Of a DNA stretch of 64,000 nucleotides, positions 1 to 11,345 are shown piece by piece. The translations under genes and the position numbers were made by a program. The notes beneath the pieces are model-generated. The model did no database searches and was not told where the DNA came from. It saw nothing but the letters and a program-made list of their open reading frames with translations. Source of the DNA: Archegozetes longisetosus. Taxonomy: Eukaryota > Arthropoda > Arachnida > Sarcoptiformes > Trhypochthoniidae. The stretch covers positions 16,010,220 to 16,074,219 of the forward strand of contig JAEMBT020000001.1 in assembly GCA_018873245.2 (NCBI GenBank), read 5' to 3'. Positions within the stretch are counted from its first letter, which is position 1, and every line of letters starts with the position of its first letter.

Positions 1-221
1 GTATCACGCTTGGGGGTGAGAGTTCGGGAACCCATTTAAGCCTATTTTCCCAGATTCACCCAGTTTCTATGTATAAAGGGGCGTATCTCTACAACCGGTT
101 GGCGTAGCTCAATGATTCTTACACCATTCGATTTGTCTCGTTAAGTACCATCGATTTGGCTCCTTTCTTGATTTTTATGGGTATTCCGAGCGTTTAGTAC
201 CTCTTTACCGAAATGTTACTT

Positions 222-500
222 CTCAGCTCAAGTAAGTATTGGCCGAAAGATGTCACTTGTTTTGAGGAAGTTCGAGGCTTAGTAAACAGTTGGGATATGG
301 TTAGTGCTCTTTAAGCAGTTCATTCACATCAAGGATTACATTTTACCTCTATCTTTCTTATAGGAACGTTATCTTTAATCTATCATATGTTCTATATCAG
401 CGGTTGACATAAGGCGGCCAGATCTATAAAGTTTCATACTAGCAGAATAATTGAGAAAACATCAAGAGTCTGGCCTTTCGGCAATATAAGACTTGAAACT
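222..500. repeat. Dispersed repeat, copy 1 of 3
   Basis: This stretch resembles, with substitutions and small gaps, the sequence at about 4780-5035 and 11050-11345. Shared words include 'cagctcaagtaagt', 'ggcttagtaaaca', 'atgttatctttt' and 'cataagacggc', and all three have 'cagaataattgag' or a close variant. Copies 1 and 3 also share the end 'ggcaatataagactt'. The other two copies lie directly upstream (in gene orientation) of the two secreted-peptide genes. Copy 1 may therefore belong to a third unit whose gene lies outside the window. No coding potential is recognised. Confidence 0.7.
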
Positions 501-1859
501 ATAAAAGTCGTTAAAAGAAGATATGAATATTTAAATTATAATGGTGTTATTTATTGAATTTTTTTGTAATAAAAACTGTAAAGTTTTTAAATGGAAGTAA
601 GACGTGTTTTGATGGTTTAGCGTCAAAATTATGCGCCAAAAATAACGCTAAATCAAAACAACGCCAATATAAAATAACAACAACGAAAATTACACAACAA
701 TAAATTTTATAGATTTTTAAAGCGTTTTTGATAAGTTGTATTCCTTTTAATATTAGTATTAATTTCTGTTACGCGAGAAATTTCACATATTTTTAACTTA
801 CTTATTTAAATTGTAATGCTTATGAAAAATAAACCATGGCATATTTTAAGAATTAATTTTTCTAACCTAAACCCGATTCAATACTTATGGGGAATAAAAT
901 AAAATATTGTTGAGAAAGAACTGAAAATATTTTAACTGTGTCGCGAAAATAAACCGAATATGAGACAATTCATAATTAGAGTTATAGGAGTCATTTAACA
1001 AAATGACGAAAGAACGCATTGAAAAGTGTATAGCCGCAGAGGGAAATCGAATTCAATTATTTCTTTTTAGCTGTAATAATTAGAATCAAATTGCCCGCAG
1101 GCACCGCGCGGAAGTAGCTCTGATTGCAAACACTAGCAGTTTCGATCCTACTAAAATCTACTTGTTTTTTAGCTATAACTCTTCAATGGATTCATCGACG
1201 GACAACATTCTATTTATTTTTAAAGTAGCTCTTGGTACTGTATAATATCTGATATGTTCCGTTAGCGGACGCGCTTAGGCCATTGGGCATCCTCCTTTCT
1301 GATCAAAAAATAAATTTTGGATTTGATTTTCAAAAATTGATTTTTCTTAAATATTTTTATATATAGCTTTGAATGACGTTAAAAACATTAATGCTTACAG
1401 CGATCCATAAAAATTACACGTGCCAATACAATGTAATCGTTTTAGATTGACATGAATTATTTAATAAACTAAACCGAAACAAGGATGAAGTCAAATAGAT
1501 CAACTTGATCCTTCTCCCTCTTTAAAAAAATGTAAAATTAAAATTGTATACCTAAGAAGTCAGCACTTTAAAAATTTGATTAATTTTTCGGATATATTCG
1601 ACATTCTTGATAGTGAATATTTCATGTTAATTGTTAAATTCTCCATTGATTTATAAAAAAAATCTCGAATCCTGTTGGAACTTCGAAAATTGGCTCACTC
1701 TGGCCTATTTCATTTCTCAGAGTAATTCAGAATTAAGATTTTTCAGGTATGAAACTTTTCATGTCAAACTTTATTAATCAAATTTTCAATACTAAATAGG
1801 TTGTAAAATCTTAAGACTATTGTTGAAGATCAATAAAAGGCGGTTTCCAACAGACTATG
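501..1859. other. Non-coding stretch, nothing recognised
   Basis: AT-rich sequence without a supported gene. No open frame has family resemblance, no tRNA folds convincingly and no clear element ends were seen. Confidence 0.5.
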
Positions 1860-2842
1860 GGATTCCTGCCTATTTCAAGCACCGTCACACCCTAGCAATA
1901 ATTATATCATTGGAAAGGTCTTGAAGAGAAGATCAACTTTGTCTATAGACTCAACTTGGCAGGTCGTGTCCTAAGGCGGCTAGAGGGCGAAAACTGTACA
2001 CCCGCCCCCATAGAGTATAGATATGATTTGATCATGGTTTTATACTAAGTCGACTATGCTGAATCGATATTTCGAGGTTGCATTATGACATCTCTTATAG
2101 CTACTGGAATGTGTGACCAGACCCTGGATTGAGCAGGGGTCATAATGGTTTTAGGTGGATGGTGGCCATCCAGGAACCCGCTAGGGAGGCCTGGACAGTT
2201 CAACCTCTGGGGGTGTCTGTTTAGACAAATGGCTGCTTATGGCAGCCCTGGACTTAGAGCTTTTTATTTAAAAGCCAAAGGGAGCGCACTGGGTGCCCAT
2301 ATTGCTGGTTACGCCAGCAATTTCCCCCCAGGTCGCGTTGGGTAAAACCTACTTACCTAAATGCTTACTATTTTTCTATTATTTATGTTTTTGTCAAAAT
2401 CTATTATTTTTTTATTAAATCACAGCAGTGGGTGCTGGGAGTACCTCATTATACAAGGTATAGTCCGGACTGCTAGTGAATGGGGGACTTCAAGAGCACA
2501 CCTCCTCGCGGTTCCCCTAGTAACACAGATTGTGGCTAAGATGCTATTTATTTACGTATCTACTTTAAACTAGTAACTCACTCTATCTCAGTAAATATAA
2601 GAGATATCGAAATGCAACCTCGAAAGATGGATTCAGCATAGTCGACTTAGTATAAAACCATAACGAGATCATATCTATATTCTATTGGGGCGGGTGTACA
2701 GTTTTCGCCCTCTAGCGGCCTTAGGACACGAGCTGCCAAATTGAGTCTATAGACAAAGTTGATCTACTCTTCAAGATCTTTCCAATGACATATATATATT
2801 GCTAGGGTGTGACAGTGCTTGAAATAGGCAGTTTTTGGAATC
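1860..2842. mobile_element. Fold-back element with ~230-bp inverted arms
   Basis: The left arm (about 1860-2084, weakly to 2100) and right arm (about 2611-2842, weakly from 2598) are inverted copies of each other with scattered mismatches. Paired words include 'cctatttcaagcac' with 'gtgcttgaaatagg', 'gtcacaccctagcaat' with 'attgctagggtgtgac', and 'gtcgactatgctgaat' with 'attcagcatagtcgac'. The ~510-bp middle is clearly more GC-rich than its surroundings and has no recognisable protein. No convincing target-site duplication was found. The architecture fits a non-autonomous fold-back or long-TIR DNA transposon. Confidence 0.8.
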
Positions 2843-3548
2843 ACCCTTTATCGCAGCTTATATTACGATAGCCATGATCATAATTACTACTTACGATTTT
2901 TTTCTGACAATATTTATAGGAAAAATGTCAAATTTTCCAGAATGACTGGATTCAGACAAATTAACAATTACACTCGAGTCATGTTCGCATATCGAGTAAT
3001 AAAAGCAGTATACAAATTTCTAATAATTACTTAAAATTTGAAATTGAGAATAAAGTAACGGAAGTATTGTAAGGAGGAGAAAAAACTATTAAAATACCAA
3101 GAAACTTTTCAGATGTAAGTCATTAGTTCATTTGGTTTTAGTTAAGTTTGGCAGCTAAATATTGAAATTCCATGTGAAGGACTAACATGTACTGATATAT
3201 TTTAATATAAATTTATTATGAAAAGTGAACATGTCTTCTCGGGTGCTAGTTCTTATATAATCATAAATGAAAATTTAGACTCTACAAGTCCTCGCTTTAC
3301 GATACTTTGAATAGAATCATTGTGAAAAGAACTCTATAAAATAGTCATCCCCAACGAAGATATGTTTCAGTACTGCTACTGCTGAAGCTTTTGCACTCAT
3401 TTATTATTACGATTGAAGCTAAATTTTAATTGAATGCAATAAAGAATAAAAATTTATTTTCAATCAATTCAATTTATATTTTAATGATTGCATCGATTAT
3501 CTGTCCAGCACTAAAATTTCACTGGAGCTCAAAATCAACTGACAAATT

Positions 3549-3696
3549 ATTTTTAACATTGTTCTTAAAAGTTCATTATAAGTTCCATACCGTCTAAAAT
3601 TTCAAATGTTATGTAATTTTCTCTTGAATCAGTAACATTTTTAAGAACAATGTTAAAAATAACATTTGAAATTTTAGACGGTATGGAACTTATAAT
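3549..3696. repeat. Interleaved perfect inverted repeats (A-B-A'-B')
   Basis: A 22-nt word A (3549-3570) and a 36-nt word B (3575-3610) are followed by the exact reverse complement of A (3639-3660). The exact reverse complement of B (3661-3696) abuts it. The order is A, B, A', B' and not the nested A, B, B', A' of an ordinary hairpin. It lies just upstream of the duplicated peptide-gene block. Confidence 0.9.
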
Positions 3697-3948
3697 TGGA
3701 GTACAATCGTGCAGTTATTAACAAAGATTCTTTTAAAGTTGCTTTATTGACTTATTAATATTTAATAAATTTAGTAAATTTTAAGATTATTTTATTTCGA
3801 GAATGACTTTAGTATCATACCGTTCCAAATATTTATGACATAATATAAGTATTCTAAATAAGTTGTTTGTTTCGACATTAAATAATTTTAATTAAGAACT
3901 GAACAAAACAGTTTTGTTTCTAAGTAAACAAATCAACTCGAACGAATT

Positions 3949-4197
3949 TTAAGAACTACAATTAGTCGCTGCTGTCGAACTTTTCACTTCACTTATCCAA
4001 TTAAACCAGTGACAACGACATATTGGAGGTGGATTCGGTGGACATATAACAGTTGGGTCTCTCAATCTCATGATTAGACATCCATTGTATCCACTACATA
4101 GAATAGTACATAACAAATTAAATCCATCACCAAGAGCCGTTTCAATTGTGAACATTGACGTAATCAAAAAAATCATTAGAAACGCTGATTTATTCAT
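3949..4197 (-). CDS. Small secreted cysteine-rich peptide, copy A
   Basis: An intact 82-residue frame, read on the minus strand from the ATG at 4197. Residues 1-23 are a clear signal peptide with a hydrophobic core and a small-residue end (ETALG). The mature part has seven cysteines, including C-x3-C-x5-C and a C-x-C-x-W cluster after a proline-rich loop. The paralogue at 10247-10471 keeps the signal peptide almost unchanged while the mature part has diverged, as in fast-evolving secreted peptides. A TATA box lies about 80 bp upstream at the same place in both copies. The family is not recognised; a venom, salivary or antimicrobial role is possible but nothing in the sequence decides it. Confidence 0.65.
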   Translation of the reverse strand: MNKSAFLMIFLITSMFTIETALGDGFNLLCTILCSGYNGCLIMRLRDPTVICPPNPPPICRCHWFNWISEVKSSTAATNCSS

Positions 4198-4275
4198 CGC
4201 CTGTCAAATTAGTTTAAAGTTTTTCAAATTTATGTGTTCAACAAATTTTCAAAAATTTTTACTTGATTACTCACT

Positions 4276-4283
4276 CTTTTATA
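4276..4283 (-). promoter_or_regulatory. TATA box of peptide gene A
   Basis: TATAAAAG on the minus strand, about 80 bp upstream of the ATG at 4197. The surrounding sequence is conserved in copy B (10554-10561) at a similar distance, which supports a functional promoter. Confidence 0.55.
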
Positions 4284-4712
4284 TGCCTTTCGGTCGTTTT
4301 GTAGTTGTTAAAAATTTTTCTTTTTAAGCAAAATTGAAGAATTCGAATTTTGAGTTTTAAATTTATGATTATTACGAAATAAATAGGATGTGGTTGTTTT
4401 AAATAAAAACTTAAAATATATGATTTACTTGCCGAAAAGTCTCTAGTAAATTGATTAAATCTGCAAACAAGTTCTTAACCCAACTAACGAAGAGCTTGAC
4501 AACGAAAACTTTTCTTATATTTATACTAAAAATGAATCATTATGTTCTTTTATGTAAAATTCTAAATCACAATAAATAACATTTTTAGATAATTGCTATA
4601 ATAAAAATTTATAAGGAAGAAGACTCGCAAATATTGATGTGAAAAGTATATCTTTATTTTAGTCAAATATTTGTTCAAATTGAACTAAAGATTAATAAAC
4701 AATGTAAGTTTC

Positions 4713-5035
4713 TTAACCCTTCGTCACAACTTAACTCCTAAAGCGCAGAATTAACTATTGGGTAAGATTTTACTCTACAGCTCAAATAAGTTTTAGTCGA
4801 AAGATGACACTCGTTTTGGGGAAGTTCATGGCTTAGTAAACATAGTTAGGATCTCAGACTCGTACCTTTTTAGCTGTTCATTCGAGTCAGAGATTATATG
4901 TTATCCTAACATTCAATATTAGCGCTATCTTCTCTATAGGAATGTTATCTTTTATCACTTCATATGTTCTCACCAGCTGTCGACTTAAGGTGGCCCAATC
5001 CGTAAAGCGTTGGGCCCACAGAATAATTGAATGCC
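4713..5035. repeat. Dispersed repeat copy 2, opening with a TTAA-CCC element end
   Basis: It starts with TTAACCCTTCGTCACAAC, the same terminus as the MITE at 6301-6784, and shows similarity to that element's other end for about 70 bp. It then continues into the repeat shared with 222-500 and 11050-11345. Together with peptide gene A it forms one side of a segmental duplication. Confidence 0.7.
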
Positions 5036-5483
5036 TTGTCCTAGGCTACAACTTAAGTGGGTCACCGTTAGGGGACGTCGATAGGTCAGAGTCTACGGGT
5101 TTTGGTCAAGCTTCATTTGGTTTAAAATATTTTTCGAACTTAGTTTTACTTTCCTATTATCGTTATCATCTTCAGTGTGACCGTCCTCATCATACTTATC
5201 AGATAACATTTCAAATTTTGTTTTCTTACTTGAAGTCGATACTTGAGCCGAAAAAGTTTCATTTTGATCAAATTTGTTCGTATCATTAAAGAGTTGTTTC
5301 ATCGAATTCTTTTGAATGTCAGTTTTAGTCATTTCTAAGCTCGGTTTTAAGGACCAATAGAATAGCAATTTTTTGTATTTTAGATATTTTCATAAATAAT
5401 TTCAGATTTTCTTTGAGAATTTCTTTAAATATGATTTTTATTGATGATTTGATGTCTGTTGATTCATTTTCTTCGAATTCACA

Positions 5484-5537
<54 letters not shown>
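5484..5537. repeat. (CA)n-(TA)n microsatellite
   Basis: A run of CA dinucleotides passes directly into a run of TA dinucleotides, about 54 bp in total. Confidence 0.95.
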
Positions 5538-5539
<2 letters not shown>

Positions 5540-6300
5540 TAGTAAAACTCTTAATGAAATAACTGTTTGAATTGTTGACTAACTATTGAATGACAATTCT
5601 TCTATAGCGTCATTAAAATATCCAAGTACTCTAACATAAGATGCTAAGGTTTCTTATCATTATTAACTAATTTCGAGAGAAATTAGTCATTTTCATAATC
5701 TCTTGCAAAGTCTGTTAACTTATCATAGTTTTTTCCTAAAGAATTCAACATAGTATAAATAGAATTGAATCTTGTATCACACGAATGAGGCATATAAATT
5801 CCAAGTTTTCTCATGATGCCATTCTTCTTGGGGTCAATAACAATATATTTGATTAGTTCAATGAAATTTCTAATATTTTCGACAGATTGAATCGAATGCT
5901 TGCAAATTAAATTTAAATTATGTCCAAGCATGAAACATGATTATAAACTTTTAAAGCTTTAGCTATGTTGGGATCATTATCACCAACATATGTAACATTA
6001 TCTCTGAAATATTTCTTTTCATTGTAAATATCCAAGCATTGAAGTCGAAAAGTACTTCTTTACTTACTTGAAAGAGTAAAAGGGCTTATAATTACATTTT
6101 AAGCTTCATTCAGCATTTGACTCAATACAAAGTTAACCCAATACTGAGTTCACCTTAACTATTTCATATTTATCAGAGTTGACTACATTTGTCAATACTA
6201 TAAAGGTCCATTTACACGATTCAATTTATGTAGAATTCAATACATGAATTTTATTGTCTTTAATTCAATTGCTATCTGCACGCAAATAAAAATATTGAAT

Positions 6301-6784
6301 TTAACCCTTCGTCACAACTGTGGGGTGAAATGTTCTCAAGTTCGACTTTAAAAATCTCGCAAAAATCAACAAAATATCGTTATTTCTTGAGAATTTAGGT
6401 ATTCCTCAGTCATATATCTGGCTTTTAATGACAAAAAATCTGATTAATTTAGACTTATAACTTTATTTTTAAAAATTTTTTTCTGGCAACATGTTTGGCT
6501 GAGGACAGAAATTTCCTCTAGCATCGCAGTGCTTTGTGTTTACTACATGTGTCGCAGTGCTGTAATGTCGCTACTAGCATTTTGAACCACTGATGACGCT
6601 GTAGTAGATAATAACTAAAAATTAATTAATTAATAAATTTAAACTTCAAAAACAAAGGCTAACCTTGATTTTCAAAGCATTCAGACTAACCTAGAACAGA
6701 TATAAAGGGTGGAAAACGTGGGGTAACATTTTACCCCACAGTTAATTTTACGTTTTCGGAAGTTAAGTTGTGACGGAGGGTTAA
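6301..6784. mobile_element. TTAA-flanked MITE (piggyBac-like ends)
   Basis: Both sides are bounded by TTAA (6301-6304 and 6781-6784). Just inside are inverted termini CCCTTCGTCACAACT and, reverse-complemented, CCCTCCGTCACAACTT. The interior (~475 bp) has no transposase. TTAA target duplications with CCC-starting termini are characteristic of piggyBac elements. The same terminus is seen at 4713 and 10984. The element interrupts the decayed hAT element. Confidence 0.8.
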
Positions 6785-7259
6785 TAGTGAATTTCATCCA
6801 ATCAAGTGACTTTAAAAATATACACAAAAATGCTCAGTTTATTCTTAAATACAACTCATATTGTGATTAGCTGATGCACTCACGTTATTGCCAAAAGTTA
6901 AACATCGTTCAACTTTTTGATACCTTAAATTCAACAATTAAAGTAATTTATATATATACATTATCCAATTCTCTTGAATTCAAGTTTTCAAGTCACTTGA
7001 GTTCTATATAAGTTGAATAGCGTAAATAGACCTTAAGTTTATATCATTGATATCTGAGTTAAGAGATATCTATTGAATTAATAAGTAGGAAGTTTCATAT
7101 TTATTACACATTAAATGGGATAAAAAATTATTCCTTTAAAGTTACAAACTTATAAATTGAATGCAGATCAACAATTGAATTTTTATCTATTTTTTGTTTT
7201 CTAGTACATTTTGACTTACCTCTTAACTTTTTTTTATAGTTTTAATAGTACAGATCGTG

Positions 7260-7728
7260 TAATAATTTCTGACTTGTTGTATAAGAGTTAATGTCTAAAC
7301 TGTATAATGTACTATAAAATTTTGAATCGACTATTTTAGGAACATATTTAAGAATCTTATAAATATCAAAAATTTTTCCGCGAGATATAGGCAGAGGTTT
7401 TTCATACGCGAGATCAATATCATTAAAAATATTATCAAAGATCGTAAAGTCAGTGTTTGGTTTGAAAATTACTAATTGTTATCTACAATTTTCACGCAAT
7501 ACGTATCATGACTCTTTAATAAATCGTAGCGATTAAAAACTGCTATTTTCGTTCATCACTCATTAGAGTTTTACATTTTATTTCACAACCACAATCAATA
7601 CTATTGACTTGAACTCTTTTGGGAATAATTTTTCCAGATTTATGAATAAAATGTTGTTTACCTTCAAATACAGTGGCTTTAATTTGAATCTCTTTTGAGC
7701 TCATTTTATGCTTCATCTTGCTTTTCAA
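7260..7728 (-). pseudogene. Transposon-derived zinc-cluster protein fragment
   Basis: Two minus-strand pieces in different frames. The first (7728-7543) encodes a basic 61-residue stretch with a C-x-C-x3-C cluster followed by 'SDERK'. The second (about 7480-7260, no start codon) contains 'EKPLPISRGKIFDIYKIL' and 'KYVPKIVDSKFYSTLYS'. I recall both motifs, in this order, from repetitive proteins common in arthropod genomes. That recollection is unverified and the family name is not given here. The frame break and missing middle make it a remnant nested in the hAT copy. Confidence 0.45.
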
Positions 7729-8654
7729 TTCTTATAGATATTTAAATACATTTTAAGAGACTAAATAAATGTTTAAGTACTTTTAGGTCAGCATTTGATC
7801 TCTAAAATGTGCAAACTCTGATTCAATTAAACTAAACTTCTTACATTAAAGTTCGTTTTTATTAATGTCCTAATGACTAAATATATTATATTAGTCTTCG
7901 AGTTTACCTTATCTTGTACTATTTATAAGCCTTTTTGTTTTCAAAAGTCAAAGAGTACATTTCGATTTCTATGCTTGAATATGCTCTAATTTTTTCCTGA
8001 TTTTCAGACTAGCTTTGTTCTCTTTCATTTTAATATTTTTTAGCACATAATTCTCAATAAGTTTTGATAAACTTTCACTTTCTGCGATAAAATAACATAT
8101 AACTACTAGAAACGCTGCATACGTAAACTTATTAGTCCATAAATATGATGTTAATCAAAAGTATTCAACTTAAATTTTTCAAAGCGGCTTGTTTCAAAAC
8201 ATAATATCTAATTCCAAGATTGTTTGAAACAGAGACATGACTCGGTATTATATCGCTTTCATTAATATTTCTATTCTGTACCTAATTTTGACAGAAGCCC
8301 AAAAACCAGCTCCTTCGATTTTACTGAAGGATCTCATGTCATTTGCACAAAAATTTCACTAATTTTTTCAGTGACTACTTTTCTAATTGTATTGATATTT
8401 GGTGAATTTTTATTTGTTGATTTTTGGAAAAAAGAATAGATTTTCATGGATTCTATAGTTTCACTTGTTGAGTTATTATTATATGAACAAACTTCTTCAC
8501 ATGTAATGGAAATCATAAACTTCTGAGCAGTATTATCAACAGTTATAAAATTTTTTCACATTTCGCTTTTTCCTCCGATTTTCTCGTATTTAATACCTTC
8601 ACTTTTTTGTTTAACGATCTTTTGGATATCAAATTCACTTAAACTCATTTTTAT

Positions 8655-9990
8655 AACAATAAATTGATTTTATATCAAAAATTTTAATTTAAATAAAACA
8701 TAAAAGCTACCTCTAATTAAAAAAATTCAAACTAAAAGCATGGTTTCCAATTGAGATATTTTAACATCAAATGTGCGTCATAATCCTAAGATTAAGGTAA
8801 GTGTTCCTGCAATCCCACGAGATGAGACGGTACGAGATTTGAAATTTTGACAAAACACGAGACCAGACGTGATCATCCTTGACTACACGATACGGAGACG
8901 AGACCGAGACTCAAATTCAAAAGTTTTTATGACCACTTTTAAGCATATATTCGAATACCTCACGAGGTATGGACCTTAAATATATTAATTAAAATGAGTT
9001 AGATTGATTTTTCGAAAATTTCAAAACTTGCTCCGGTGGTGATAGACTTTCATATTTTAAATATTATTAATAAACAGGTCCAAATATAGTGTCTTTTTTT
9101 TAACTGTGTTCGACATTGAATTATTCAAGAAATATAAAAAAATCATCAAAACTTGTTTTTTTTCGTTATTTTAAGCTAATGGAGTGAGATTTTTTGAAAA
9201 TTTTTTATTTATTAGTTAAAGGATCAGTTGTTCATTAATGGTATACCAATAACTAATTTTTGCAAAAAATTGAGGATAGGACTATATAATTCCAGAATGA
9301 CGAAATGGTTAAAAATAGGTCACTTATAATTAATATTACTAATTCTTTAGCATTTACTAACATCAAAAGATTTATTAGATACAAAACTATCAAGCACAGA
9401 ATCATTTGTGTAACAATTATCACCATCAACTGATCTATGATCATTGATAATAATCATGTTTATACTCTAACAACTTGTCTTAAGGCGTACACTAAAGCTG
9501 GTTTATTATCTTTTTACTAGAAAAATGTCGCTCTTATATAGTAATCAGTAGACATATCTTTTAAATTACCGTTTAAAATTAATTTAAATCGGATCACTTT
9601 ATCACTAGCCAAAAAATCACTGACAATTTACGGGCTTTAAGGTACACACTAAAAAGATTGAAAGGAAAGAATTTATGTTGTTTGCACAGCCGAAATACTC
9701 CCGTAAACCAGTTCACTAAAATATGCTAATTTTCAAAATTTTAAGTATGAATTTATGCATATAAATAGTTATAATATACTATCGATTTTTAATATTTTAT
9801 GTAAATATCAATATCGGGTTCATTTAAATATTTCATAAGATTGTAACATAAATAGATCAGGAGTTAATACTAGATTTTATTATTACAATCTTAAAAATGT
9901 TACTGATTAAAGACAAAGTTGCGTAATATTAGAAATTTTAGAATATGATTTCATTATTAAATCAATTTTTTGATCTTATTGAACTTGTAA
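8655..9990. other. Probable transposon end and unassigned spacer
   Basis: About 8815-8910 has a GC-richer run with irregular CGAGAC/GAGACG words of the kind often found subterminally in hAT elements. It may be the 5' end of the decayed hAT copy. The rest has no supported gene; the open frame at 9253-9444 is low-complexity and hydrophobic. Confidence 0.35.
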
Positions 9991-10246
9991 TTGTAATAAA
10001 ATTGCACAGTCATTGTCAAAGATTATTTTAAAGATACTTTATTGACTTGTTCAACTAAACTCTAGGATTTCTACTTTATTTCAAGAATGACTTTAGTAAC
10101 ATGAGTTTCGAATATATTTGATGCAGCATCAAAATTCTAATAGAGTAATTGTCTGCTTGATCTTATACTAATTTTATTTAAGAACTGAACATAGCGGTTA
10201 GGTTTCTAACTAAACAAATCAATTAGAAATTTAGCAATTACAATCA

Positions 10247-10471
10247 TTATATTGCTGGCGAAGTGGTAACTTGTTTTTCCCGCACAAACCACTTACAAGG
10301 ACATTCTGGTTTCGTACATTCAACAGTTGGGTTTCTCACAGTCATGATTTTACACACAGTATATCCAAAACATTTAATAGTACATAACAAATCAAATCCA
10401 TTACCAAGAGCCGTTTCAATTGTGAACATTGACGTAATCAAAAAAATCATTAGAAACACTGATTTATTCAT
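10247..10471 (-). CDS. Small secreted cysteine-rich peptide, copy B
   Basis: An intact 74-residue frame on the minus strand from the ATG at 10471, paralogous to copy A (3949-4197). The first 23 residues differ from copy A at two positions or fewer. The mature part has six cysteines in the order C-x3-C-x5-C, then C-x4-C-x-C followed by KW, and a shorter, different tail. Flanking DNA on both sides is also duplicated. It is a paralogue produced by segmental duplication with a diverged mature peptide. The function is unknown. Confidence 0.65.
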   Translation of the reverse strand: MNKSVFLMIFLITSMFTIETALGNGFDLLCTIKCFGYTVCKIMTVRNPTVECTKPECPCKWFVREKQVTTSPAI

Positions 10472-10553
10472 CGTCTGTCAAATTAGTTTAAATAAAGCTT
10501 TTCAAACTTATGTATTCAACAAATTGTTAACAATTTTTACTTGATTACTCACT

Positions 10554-10561
10554 CTTTTATA
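10554..10561 (-). promoter_or_regulatory. TATA box of peptide gene B
   Basis: TATAAAAG on the minus strand about 83 bp upstream of the ATG at 10471, in the same sequence context as the box of copy A. Confidence 0.55.
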
Positions 10562-10983
10562 TGCCTTTCGGTCGTTTTGTACTTGTTAAAAATTTTTCTA
10601 TTTAAGCAAAATAGAATTCGAAATTTTAGTTTTAGGTTTATAAATATTATGAAAAAATAGTATGTGATTGTTTTTAATAAAAACTTAAAACATTTGACTT
10701 ACCGTAAAGAATCTCTAGCAAATTGATTAAATCTGTAAAACAAGTTCTTAGCCTAAGTAATGAAGAGCTTGATAATAACTTGTTAAACTTCTATCATATT
10801 TATACCAAAAATGAATTCTTTTACGTAAAACTCTAAATCATGGTAAATATAAGTTTTAGATAATTGATATAATGAAAATTTACAAGGAGAAAGCCTCGCA
10901 AATATTGATGTGAAAAATATATCCTTGTTTTAGTCAAACATTTGTTCAAATTGCACTAAAGGTTAACAAATAATGTAAGTTTC

Positions 10984-11345
10984 TTAACCCTTCGTCACAC
11001 CTTAACTTCCTAGAATGTAGAATTAACTGTTGGGTAAGATTTTACTCCACAGCTCAAGTAAGTTTTAGCCGAAAAATGGCACTCGTTTTGAGGAAATTCG
11101 AGGCTTAGTAAACATAATTGGGATTCAAACTCGTACCTTTTAGCAGTTCATTCAAGTTAAGGATTACACGTTAACCCAACATTCAATATTAGCTTTATAT
11201 TTTTATAAGCATGTTATCTTTTTTGACTATATGTCCTTTATCAGCTGTCGACATAAGACGGCTAGATCCATAAAGTTTTAAGGAGATAGAATAATTGAGA
11301 TTACACTAAGAATCCGGCCTTTTCGGCAATATAAGACTTAAAACT
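10984..11345. repeat. Dispersed repeat copy 3, opening with a TTAA-CCC element end
   Basis: It begins TTAACCCTTCGTCACACC and is colinear with 4713-5035. From about 11050 it is also colinear with 222-500, ending at 'ggcaatataagactt'. It forms the distal part of the duplicated block containing peptide gene B. Confidence 0.75.

Larger units (their letters stand above)
5683..8650 (-). pseudogene. Decayed hAT-family transposase (BED finger and core pieces)
   Basis: Pieces of one transposase are read on the minus strand from about 8650 down to 5683. First comes a BED-finger-like stretch (about 8650-8334) with a C-x2-C and a 'FFQK' segment. A frame change then leads to the hAT signature 'CANDMRSFSKIEGAGFGLL' (about 8330-8280) and 'IIPSHVSVSNNLG'. 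Much later comes 'YVGDNDPNIAKALK' (about 5990-5950). After one more frame change, 'LGHNLNLICKHS' and 'SCDTRFNSIYTMLNSL' follow (5931-5683). These match the hAT order BED, C..D.R.F, DN..N, C.H.lNL. Stops and frameshifts make it non-functional. A TTAA-MITE (6301-6784) and another transposon's coding remnant (7260-7728) have landed inside. The minus-strand frame at 5093-5368 may be more of the same element, but this is not certain. Confidence 0.7.

Noticed and set aside
1105-1165. tRNA-like words (T-loop-like 'gtttcgatcc')
   Set aside because: No closing acceptor stem or anticodon arm could be drawn.
2145-2345. Plus-strand open frame of 66 residues
   Set aside because: It lies in the GC-rich core of the fold-back element, starts without context and matches no family.
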